Part shown: piece after piece, positions 1 through 5,015 of the stretch
Numbering within the stretch: position 1 is the stretch's first letter
How the letters are laid out: each line of letters starts with the position of its first letter
Source: an uncultured Slackia sp.
GTDB taxonomy: Bacteria > Actinomycetota > Coriobacteriia > Coriobacteriales > Eggerthellaceae
Length of the DNA: 5,084 nucleotides
Reading direction: 5' to 3'
Assembly (NCBI GenBank): GCA_937895975.1
Contig: CALBLG010000138.1
Coordinates: 1-5,084, forward strand
The notes under the pieces: model-generated
Told to the model about the DNA's origin: nothing
What the model saw: the letters and a program-made list of their open reading frames with translations, nothing else
Databases searched by the model: none
Translations under genes and position numbers: made by a program

Positions 1-348
1 CACGCTCATCACGTCTCCCGTATGTCGCTCGCCAGGCAAGCGCCCCTCGCGCAAAATGGCGCGCGAAACCTCGCCCCGCAGGGCATTGTCGATGCGCGCG
101 CCTGCGCTTTCGGTTAGATAGCGCGTCGCAGCAGAAAGCACCACTTGCAGCATAAGCGCCGCACCGAACAGGCCGCATGCAAGCCAAAACCGCTCGGAGT
201 CGCCCGCCACCGCCGCATCGATCGAAGCCTGCATGAGCAGCGCATAGCCCACGGCGATACCTGCCATCGCGCATCGCAGCGCGCACAGCAGCCATACTGC
301 GCGAAGCTCGCGACGGCATACGCGATGCATCCATCTCAGCACGGCCAT
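1..348 (-). CDS. ABC transporter, N-terminal transmembrane domain (partial, runs off window)
   Basis: This reading frame opens with ATG two bases after the stop of the S24/S26 peptidase gene and stays open for 116 codons to the window edge, so its 3' part is missing. What is visible fits the N-terminal transmembrane domain of an ABC half-transporter of the exporter type. There are two hydrophobic stretches, at about residues 18-40 and 55-77. The second runs into ATRYLTESAGARIDNALRGE, the usual end of TM2 followed by the cytoplasmic G-x-R-I-x-x-x-LR segment. After it come REGRLPGERHTGDVMSV, resembling the H-x-G-D coupling-helix region. Walker motifs would lie outside the window. In this operon it probably exports the mature peptide product. 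Whether it also carries a C39 peptidase domain cannot be seen in full, but the N-terminus shows no C39 signature. The family is fairly secure; the substrate is inferred from context. Confidence 0.8.
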   Translation of the reverse strand, partial: MAVLRWMHRVCRRELRAVWLLCALRCAMAGIAVGYALLMQASIDAAVAGDSERFWLACGLFGAALMLQVVLSAATRYLTESAGARIDNALRGEVSRAILREGRLPGERHTGDVMSV

Positions 349-350
349 CG

Positions 351-809
351 CTATTCCGCCCCTCGATGCGCACCCATCACACGACGCTTCACGCGCCCCG
401 CTGCGCTGCGAGCCTTCATGCCCAGCCTGCGCGCCGGCCACAGCGCGTACCATGCGCGCGCATATGCCATCCACCAGCCACTATGCGGGTCGCAATGCGC
501 GTCGCCGCGCCAAAATTCCTCGAGCACGCCAAGAATTTGGCCTTCGCGAACATGTTCCTTGTTCAAACAATTGTCGCCCAGAATAATGTAGCCGCCCGGT
601 TCGAAGCCCACCACGCGATGCAGCACATACGCGCCGTCGCCGCGCTTGTACAGCGCAACATCGAACTTTCGCAACGTGCCCCTCGGCGCGCGCACCACAA
701 TAGTGTCGCGTCGGTTGCGCAGCATGGGGTACATGCTTACGCCCACCGTCGTGCCCACATACGAGCCATCGCGCGCCATCACCTCTTCGATATTCAGGAT
801 TTCCGCCAC
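351..809 (-). CDS. S24/S26 family peptidase (signal-peptidase-like, Ser-His type)
   Basis: This 152-residue protein belongs to the S24/S26 (LexA/signal peptidase) fold. The nucleophile motif GVSMYPML (Ser25) is followed by RRDTIVVR, a FDVALYKRGD strand, YVLHRVVG (His64) and GGYIILGDN (Asp79). His64 sits where type I signal peptidases have the general-base lysine, so a Ser-His dyad as in SEC11/archaeal enzymes is likely. There is no N-terminal membrane anchor. The C-terminus (about 112-145) is Trp/Arg-rich and could lie on the membrane. I chose the GTG at 809 because it follows the nucleotidyltransferase stop by two bases and keeps the IEEV-MARDGSYV segment that precedes the nucleophile in relatives. 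The frame is open to 929, but starting there would create a 118-base overlap with a well-supported gene. Small proteins of this type often accompany PqqD-like and nucleotidyltransferase genes in gut bacteria. A leader-peptide cleavage role is inferred. Confidence 0.85.
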   Translation of the reverse strand: MAEILNIEEVMARDGSYVGTTVGVSMYPMLRNRRDTIVVRAPRGTLRKFDVALYKRGDGAYVLHRVVGFEPGGYIILGDNCLNKEHVREGQILGVLEEFWRGDAHCDPHSGWWMAYARAWYALWPARRLGMKARSAAGRVKRRVMGAHRGAE

Positions 810-811
810 GC

Positions 812-2026
812 TTATCGCTCGTCCTTGGTATGGTGCTTCGCCACGGCGCGCAACTCGCCCGACAAGCGTTCGCGACGCAAGAACGGCTTTATCGTAAGAC
901 GATACGCATACACAGCGGGCAGCAGCCACGCATGCTTCTTCAGCACCGGATAGCCCTGCGCAAGCTGCGCGGCCGGAGGAAAAGCTCGTTGCATCAAGTA
1001 GCGAGCCCGCGCGTTGCCCGCACCGGCCTGCTCGTTTTCTCGAATCTTGTTTTCGACGGCGTTTTGCAATGTGCCATACGTACCGCTGCCCAGCATATAC
1101 GCCACAAACGCGCAGTCGTCATCGTTAAGAAAGCCGTCCTCGCCGCGCAGCAGCGCCCCGCACGCATCGTCGCCAATCACGCGCTTCGCAATCCGCCGAA
1201 TGCCGTTCTCGAAATCGGCCATGCCAAGCTTGCTCAGCTCGGCTTCGATATATTCCCAATTCAAGCTTTCGCCCCACGCAGAAAGCAAAACCCACTCGTC
1301 GGCTAGGCCGCGCACGCCGCAACCTGCCGCACTGAAATGCTTGAACATATGCGCGACATGAAACAAATACGCGTCTTCGCACGAGAATTCGTAGGCGTTG
1401 TCGTTCGGCGACACGCGGCGCGCACGGCTCCAAGGCCGCTCGTAGTAGCGCCACCAGGCAAGCGACTCATTCGCAAGGCCGCGATGCATCTCGAAATTGA
1501 AAAACGGCAGCTTATGGTACGCATCGTGGTTTCCCTGGCCAAAATGGTCGGGCTTGAATCCGCGCGATTCCATTATGTGGCGCATTTCGAGTGCAGCGCG
1601 CTGTTCGTCGCGCGCCACGCAGCCGCCGTCGTCCGCAGGCTCCACGAAACCGAACAATATATCGTTGTCGCACATCCAACGCATTTCTGGATGCGGATAC
1701 AACGGCGCAATCACCAGGCCCTTCAAAGGCAGCCACGAAAGCCCCGCCTCACGCATGTCAGAGAAAATTGCCTCGCGCTCCACCTGGAAATTAATCATGC
1801 GGAACAAGTTGCGATCAGCCTCGGCCTGCCACCGGGCCGCATCCTCACCCGCCGCATCGCCGACCGCGAAAGCGCAAGTTGCCGCAACCGAATTGCTTTG
1901 CGCGAGCGCGAGCAAGCGTTCCCACGAACACCCCTCCGGCAAAGGCATCGCGCGCTCACCACGCAAGGCGCACGACATCAAATGCATCATATACAGAGCC
2001 GTCGAGCCCAACGTATTATTCGGCAT
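812..2026 (-). CDS. Nucleotidyltransferase family protein (NTP_transf_5-like)
   Basis: This 404-residue protein has the landmarks of the NTP_transf_5 (PF14907) nucleotidyltransferase-fold family. They are LPLKG (about 99-103), a YP-H-PEMR segment (110-116), the acidic metal-binding pair DND (120-122) in CDNDILF, a later FEMHRGL (178-184) that can supply the third acid (Glu179), and a C-terminal helical block with DAYLFHVAHMFKHF (218-231) and GVRGLADEW. The length is normal for the family. The start is ATG at 2026, overlapping the kinase stop by 11 bases, with GAGGGGG about seven bases upstream. In the lasso peptide pseudomycoidin a protein of this family is reported to add sugar to a kinase-installed phosphate on the peptide. 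The order here, kinase then nucleotidyltransferase, allows the same two-step decoration, but that is inference. Some relatives act on other substrates, so the substrate is unknown. Confidence 0.85.
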   Translation of the reverse strand: MPNNTLGSTALYMMHLMSCALRGERAMPLPEGCSWERLLALAQSNSVAATCAFAVGDAAGEDAARWQAEADRNLFRMINFQVEREAIFSDMREAGLSWLPLKGLVIAPLYPHPEMRWMCDNDILFGFVEPADDGGCVARDEQRAALEMRHIMESRGFKPDHFGQGNHDAYHKLPFFNFEMHRGLANESLAWWRYYERPWSRARRVSPNDNAYEFSCEDAYLFHVAHMFKHFSAAGCGVRGLADEWVLLSAWGESLNWEYIEAELSKLGMADFENGIRRIAKRVIGDDACGALLRGEDGFLNDDDCAFVAYMLGSGTYGTLQNAVENKIRENEQAGAGNARARYLMQRAFPPAAQLAQGYPVLKKHAWLLPAVYAYRLTIKPFLRRERLSGELRAVAKHHTKDER

Positions 2027-2813
2027 GTTCGGCCCCCTCTTCGTTAACGCGCCACGAATCGAACTGCTCGCCCGTCATAGCCTCAAAACTTGCCCGAACG
2101 GCATCGCTCGTCATGTCGCACGAGAGTTCATACAGAGGCACGGCACGCATCAGGGCATCAAGCAAGCCCAACGCGAGAAAAGCCGCTTCAGTATTGTTCG
2201 GCATATATATCTGGGGCCCCAGCCAATCTAAGGCACTGGCCGCATCGACCTTCGCGCACACGTTGCTCGCAGCGCGTCGCACCACGCACACCGCCGCGAG
2301 GGGCGCATGAGAGTTCACATTCCAGCCCTCTTTGCCGCACCATGGCGTGCCATACGCCTCGATGCGATGCTCGCCTCCGGGAACCCAAATAAACGGCTTG
2401 TCCCCGTTCAGAATTCTTGCCGTATCGCCCAAAGTTCGACACCACAGTCGCACATGCGTCGACTTTCCCGTGCCGCTGGGGGCGGTGAATGCATACGCCT
2501 TGCCGCCGAACTCGACAACCGCCGCATGCATCAAAAAGCGACCATGTTTGGGCAGCTCTTCAGCCAGCGCGCGCTGCACTGCAAGCGTTTGCAAATACGC
2601 ATCGGAATAATGCTGCGAATCGGCCATTTCTCTTTCACACGCAATCATCGCCGGCGTTACTTCAACACACAAATCGCAGTCCTGCGCTTCCGCAACGTCC
2701 TCGACGCGCCTGCCGTATTCCGCGGCAAACGCCTCGAAGCCCGGGACGCACGGTGCAATTGCCGCCGAAAGCCCTGCCACATCCATCATGAAAAGAGAAT
2801 CGCCCACATGCAC
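2016..2813 (-). CDS. HPr kinase-like serine kinase (peptide-tailoring type)
   Basis: This protein is 265 residues long from the GTG at 2813. It has the HprK/PEP-carboxykinase-type P-loop TAPSGTGKSTH (110-120) preceded by LMHAAVV (94-100). ILNGDKP (135-140) matches the N-D-D-K-P acidic loop of relatives with the first Asp replaced by Gly. Further on are AYGTPWCGKEG (153-163) and a C-terminal VPLYELSCDM segment (225-234). It lacks the N-terminal domain of true HPr kinase/phosphorylase, so it is not the carbon-catabolite regulator. Relatives phosphorylate a serine of lasso precursors (paeninodin family). Here the likely target is an unseen precursor peptide. The start is uncertain. The frame stays open upstream to a stop at 2850-2852, and the extra codons read FYQFAYWDV, resembling the Y-x-F-A-x N-terminus of relatives, with an ATT at 2840 placed seven bases after AGGA. 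The true N-terminus may therefore be at about 2840. Confidence 0.85.
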   Translation of the reverse strand: MHVGDSLFMMDVAGLSAAIAPCVPGFEAFAAEYGRRVEDVAEAQDCDLCVEVTPAMIACEREMADSQHYSDAYLQTLAVQRALAEELPKHGRFLMHAAVVEFGGKAYAFTAPSGTGKSTHVRLWCRTLGDTARILNGDKPFIWVPGGEHRIEAYGTPWCGKEGWNVNSHAPLAAVCVVRRAASNVCAKVDAASALDWLGPQIYMPNNTEAAFLALGLLDALMRAVPLYELSCDMTSDAVRASFEAMTGEQFDSWRVNEEGAEHAE

Positions 2814-2830
2814 ATCCCAATACGCAAACT

Positions 2831-2854
2831 GGTAGAAAATACTAGTATCCTACC
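2831..2854. repeat. Inverted repeat in the PqqD-kinase gap (possible operator or hairpin)
   Basis: The sequence is GGTAG, AAA, the perfect 10-base palindrome ATACTAGTAT, C, then CTACC. It has two 5-base outer arms around a palindromic core, with unequal 3- and 1-base separators. It sits in the 57-base gap between the PqqD-like and kinase genes and overlaps the proposed upstream kinase start at 2840. It could be a protein-binding site, or an RNA hairpin affecting kinase translation. No regulator gene is visible in the window. Confidence 0.4.
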
Positions 2855-2870
2855 GCAAAGAATGTCGGAG

Positions 2871-3134
2871 CTACTCCAAAAGCCCCTGCTGGCTCATTTG
2901 CTCGATAAACTTCGCAACATCGGCCGAGGCTTTTTCTTCATTTATTTCGTATGTCGCAGCCAAATCGGCCGCAATTGCGGCTTCATCAAAGCCTTTTTCG
3001 ATGCCTTCCCAAATGCGCGCGCCAGTCTCGTTCAGCTTCACCATGCCGTGGAACGTCTTGCTCGCTTCGCCCGTGGCAATTGCCACATGCTGACCCGCAA
3101 CGTCGCGCATCACAAAGCCTGCTTTGATTTTCAT
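2871..3134 (-). CDS. PqqD family protein (RiPP recognition element)
   Basis: This 87-residue protein has the PqqD winged-helix pattern throughout. An N-terminal beta region contains VMRDVAGQHVAIATGEA (8-24). Then come the hallmark KLNETGARIWEGIEKG (33-48), a helix EAAIAADLAATYEI (51-64) and the D-V-x-x-F-I final helix (72-78) ending in GLLE. PqqD-like domains bind leader peptides of RiPP precursors and present them to modifying enzymes; they have no catalysis of their own. The ATG at 3134 is chosen because GGGAGG lies five bases upstream. A TTG at 3149 in the same frame is too close to the terminator and would place that Shine-Dalgarno site inside the gene. As first gene of the operon it probably supplies precursor recognition for the downstream enzymes. 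The family is clear; the partner peptide is not visible. Confidence 0.88.
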   Translation of the reverse strand: MKIKAGFVMRDVAGQHVAIATGEASKTFHGMVKLNETGARIWEGIEKGFDEAAIAADLAATYEINEEKASADVAKFIEQMSQQGLLE

Positions 3135-3139
3135 AGTCG

Positions 3140-3145
3140 CCTCCC
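3140..3145 (-). promoter_or_regulatory. Shine-Dalgarno site of the PqqD-like gene
   Basis: GGGAGG stands five bases before the ATG at 3134. It decides that start over the in-frame TTG at 3149. It begins only a few bases after the T-tract of the upstream terminator. Confidence 0.8.
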
Positions 3146-3151
3146 GCAAAC

Positions 3152-3182
3152 AAAAAGGGCAGCCAACATGGTGTGGCTGCCC
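3152..3182 (-). terminator. Intrinsic terminator after pth (possible attenuator of the accessory operon)
   Basis: Read on the minus strand, GGGCAGCCA, an 8-base loop and TGGCTGCCC form a perfect 9-bp stem starting six bases after the pth stop. It is followed at once by TTTTTGTTT. The opposite strand has no T-run after the stem, so it works in one direction only. Because the Shine-Dalgarno site of the PqqD-like gene follows directly, there is no room for a promoter between them. Expression of the operon must come from read-through or from a promoter inside or upstream of pth. Confidence 0.88.
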
Positions 3183-3188
3183 TCAATC

Positions 3189-3746
3189 TTAATTGAACTT
3201 CTGCTGGGTTTTTTCCAGGCCATTTTCCAGATAGAACAGCGCCGCCTCGCAGGCAAGGTGTGTACCCTGCACGAAGTCGTCCCACGCATCTTTCTTGGGA
3301 CGGCCCAGCACCCAATCCACCACCGGCATGCGTCCCGGCGGGCGGCCGATGCCTACGCGAATACGCGTCCAGTCTTTCGTTTGAAGCTTATCGGCAATTG
3401 ACTTCAGGCCGTTATGGCCAGCAAGGCCGCCGCCGTGCTTCACGCGAATCGTACCAGGGTCGATATCGAGCTCGTCGTGAATCACGATGACGTCGTCAGC
3501 CGTAGCCCCATACGCCTGGCATACCTTTTTCAAAGGTCCGCCCGACGTATTCATGAAATCCTGCGGCTTAACCAGCAGAATCTCTTCGCCCTTGTATTTC
3601 GCTTTTGCGGTAAGGGCGCCGCATTCGTTTTTCCAATAGCTCACACGCAGCTCTTCGGCAATCGCATCGACCGAATCGAAGCCCGCATTATGCCGCGTAT
3701 GCTCGTATTCCTCGCCCGGGTTGCCCAGGCCACAAATAATGCGCAT
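3189..3746 (-). CDS. pth: Peptidyl-tRNA hydrolase
   Basis: This 185-residue bacterial Pth releases tRNA from peptidyl-tRNAs that drop off the ribosome, and it is normally essential. All key positions are present: the N-terminal GLGNPGEEYEHTRHNAGF with Asn9 and catalytic His19, KPQDFMNTSG with Asn66, HDELD with Asp91, and the KHGGGLAGHNGLKS loop with Asn112. The usual QTYMN reads QDFMN here, a mild variant. The length is typical. The start is ATG at 3746 with AGGAAAG about eight bases upstream. It lies 55 bases downstream of prs on the same strand, a common pairing in bacteria, with no obvious promoter between them. Co-transcription with prs is likely, and the unit ends at the hairpin at 3152-3182. 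Confidence 0.97.
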   Translation of the reverse strand: MRIICGLGNPGEEYEHTRHNAGFDSVDAIAEELRVSYWKNECGALTAKAKYKGEEILLVKPQDFMNTSGGPLKKVCQAYGATADDVIVIHDELDIDPGTIRVKHGGGLAGHNGLKSIADKLQTKDWTRIRVGIGRPPGRMPVVDWVLGRPKKDAWDDFVQGTHLACEAALFYLENGLEKTQQKFN

Positions 3747-3761
3747 TCAAAAACTTTCCTA

Positions 3762-3792
3762 AATGGGACAGGGGACAGTCCCCCGTCCCATT
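3762..3792. repeat. REP-like palindrome between prs and pth
   Basis: AATGGGAC (3762-3769) pairs perfectly with GTCCCATT (3785-3792). After one mismatch (A3770/C3784), GGGGAC (3771-3776) pairs with GTCCCC (3778-3783) around a single central base. The arms are themselves a stuttered GGGAC/GGGGAC pattern, typical of dispersed REP-type palindromes found in many bacterial intergenic regions. It starts about 10 bases after the prs stop. Neither side has a proper T-run, so it is a poor intrinsic terminator, though it could stabilise the prs transcript or dampen pth. Copy number in the genome is unknown from this window. Confidence 0.65.
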
Positions 3793-3801
3793 GCATCGAA
3801 C

Positions 3802-4758
3802 TTATTTAAACAGCTTGCTCACAGAGCCATTGGAGTACACGCTCTGAATCGTGCGGGCCAGCAGCGGAGCAACCGACAGCACGCGAATCTTGCCGGTTTG
3901 ACGCTCCAACGGCACCGGAACGGCGTTGGTAACCACGACTTCCTCGATGCAGGAATTCTGGATGCGATCGTATGCAGGGCCACTGAACAGGCCGTGCGTC
4001 GCACACGCGTACACCTTCTTGGCGCCCTTGGCCATAAGCGTCTCGGCGGCCGCAACCAGCGACCCGCCCGTGTCGATCATGTCGTCGTTCAAGATGCACA
4101 CCTTGCCGGTAACGTCGCCGATAAGCGCCGTAATCTCGGCCTGGTTATGCTTCGGACGATCCTTGTGCATAATCGCGATGTCGCAACCCAGCTGAGCCTG
4201 GAACTTCTTGGCGGCCTTCGCGCGTCCCACATCGGGGGATACAACGCACATTTCCTCGGTATCGATACCCTTGTTCTTAAAGTAATCCACGAAAATCGGC
4301 ATGGCCGTCATATGGTTCACCGGAATATCAAAGAAGCCCTGGATAGCGTCTTGGTGAAGGTCGATGGTAATAAGGTCGTCAGCGCCGGCAACCGTAATAA
4401 GGTCGGCAACAAGCTTTGCCGTAATAGGCTCACGAGGAGCGGCCTTGCGCTCCTGGCGAGAATAACCGTAATGGGTAACGACGGCCGAAATGGTGCGAGC
4501 ACTCGCGCGCTTTGCCGCGTCAATCATAATGAGCATCTCCATCAACGCATCGTTGATATGCTCGCCCGCAATGGACTGAATGATGAACACGTCGGCACCG
4601 CGCACGGAATCGAGATAGCGGGCGTAGATTTCGCCGTTAGCGAACTTCTCAAGTTTAACGTTGCCAAGCGTGGTGCCCAGCTCGGTCGCAACCTGATCGG
4701 CCAGCCCCGGGTTCACCGAACCCGAAAAAACGGCCATGCTCTTAGTCATCTCGGTCAT
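3802..4758 (-). CDS. prs: Ribose-phosphate pyrophosphokinase (PRPP synthase)
   Basis: This 318-residue class I PRPP synthase makes 5-phosphoribosyl-1-pyrophosphate from ribose 5-phosphate and ATP in the cytoplasm, feeding purine, pyrimidine, NAD, His and Trp synthesis. Landmarks run in order: the FANGEIYARYLDSVRGADVF segment (39-58), the YSRQERKAAPREPITAKL flexible catalytic loop (99-116), the DLHQDAIQGFFDIPVNHM segment (133-150), SPDVGRA (174-180), and the PRPP/ribose-5-phosphate loop NDDMIDTGGSL (224-234). The length is normal. I chose the ATG at 4758 because AAGGAG lies seven bases upstream. An in-frame TTG at 4782 would put that ribosome site inside the gene, and eight extra residues are not expected. 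pth follows on the same strand, and a candidate promoter lies about 65 bases upstream. Confidence 0.97.
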   Translation of the reverse strand: MTEMTKSMAVFSGSVNPGLADQVATELGTTLGNVKLEKFANGEIYARYLDSVRGADVFIIQSIAGEHINDALMEMLIMIDAAKRASARTISAVVTHYGYSRQERKAAPREPITAKLVADLITVAGADDLITIDLHQDAIQGFFDIPVNHMTAMPIFVDYFKNKGIDTEEMCVVSPDVGRAKAAKKFQAQLGCDIAIMHKDRPKHNQAEITALIGDVTGKVCILNDDMIDTGGSLVAAAETLMAKGAKKVYACATHGLFSGPAYDRIQNSCIEEVVVTNAVPVPLERQTGKIRVLSVAPLLARTIQSVYSNGSVSKLFK

Positions 4759-4765
4759 GCGCGTG

Positions 4766-4771
4766 CTCCTT
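4766..4771 (-). promoter_or_regulatory. Shine-Dalgarno site of prs
   Basis: AAGGAG lies seven bases before the ATG at 4758 and settles that start against the in-frame TTG at 4782. Confidence 0.8.
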
Positions 4772-4822
4772 CGCGATTTCAACTTTGCGCCCCCTCTTCA
4801 GGCGCAATGCATGCTGTTTTCG

Positions 4823-4851
4823 ATTGTACTCATGACATGCCAAGATGAGAA
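4823..4851 (-). promoter_or_regulatory. Candidate sigma70-type promoter for prs
   Basis: Read on the minus strand, TTCTCA (4 of 6 to TTGACA), a 17-base spacer and TACAAT (5 of 6 to TATAAT) are followed by a leader of roughly 58 bases to the prs ATG. It lies downstream of the terminator-like hairpin at 4997-5015, which suits a new transcription unit. This is read by eye only; an alternative TTTACC/TCTCAT pair overlaps it a little further upstream. Confidence 0.45.
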
Positions 4852-4960
4852 CCGCAAACACAAAATAGGTAAAGCACGCAATGAGGAGCAGAACAAGAAA
4901 TTAGATATTCACAAGCGCGTTATTCGAGAAACATATCCCATCCGCACCAAAGACAGCATG

Positions 4961-4984
4961 CCTGGCCCGCCGTACGGCACCAGG
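4961..4984. repeat. Inverted repeat upstream of prs
   Basis: The sequence is CCTGG, CCC, the perfect 10-base palindrome GCCGTACGGC, A, then CCAGG. It can fold as a hairpin with an asymmetric 3/1 internal loop or serve as a dyad binding site. It lies over 100 bases upstream of the prs promoter candidate. Its layout matches the dyad at 2831-2854, although the bases differ. Confidence 0.4.
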
Positions 4985-4996
4985 GGCCCGATACGG

Positions 4997-5015
4997 AAAA
5001 GGGCGCCCGGCGCCC
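4997..5015 (-). terminator. Terminator-like GC hairpin upstream of prs
   Basis: On the minus strand GGGCGC, loop CGG and GCGCCC form a 6-bp all-G/C stem followed by TTTTCC. It starts seven bases after a TAG stop at 5022-5024. The T-tract is short, so it is a moderate terminator candidate that would end a gene lying beyond the right edge of the window. Confidence 0.45.

Noticed and set aside
810..929. Upstream extension of the S24/S26 peptidase to 929
   Set aside because: It would overlap the nucleotidyltransferase by 118 bases and adds a sequence unlike the family N-terminus. The GTG at 809, two bases after the preceding stop, fits better.
2814..2870. Precursor peptide gene hidden in the PqqD-kinase gap
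   Set aside because: Fifty-seven bases is too short for a leader plus core peptide, and I found no start codon with a following open frame ending in the gap.
2864..2879. Small hairpin around the stop codon of the PqqD-like gene (TTGGAG/CTCCGA)
   Set aside because: The stem is only six pairs with a wobble, a three-base loop and no T-run. It is too weak to call a terminator.
3150..3260. Search for a promoter of the accessory operon near the pth 3' end
   Set aside because: TAAGAT at the end of pth resembles a -10 box, but nothing like a -35 box lies 16-18 bases upstream, and any transcript would run straight into the terminator.
2307..3401. Long plus-strand open frame (364 codons)
   Set aside because: It lies antisense to the pqqD-like, kinase and pth genes, all of which have clear family motifs. 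The translation is rich in Arg, His and Ala with no recognisable domain, as expected of a shadow frame in high-GC DNA.
3763..4848. Long plus-strand open frame (361 codons)
   Set aside because: It is antisense to prs across its whole length and begins inside the REP-like palindrome. It shows no motif of any family.
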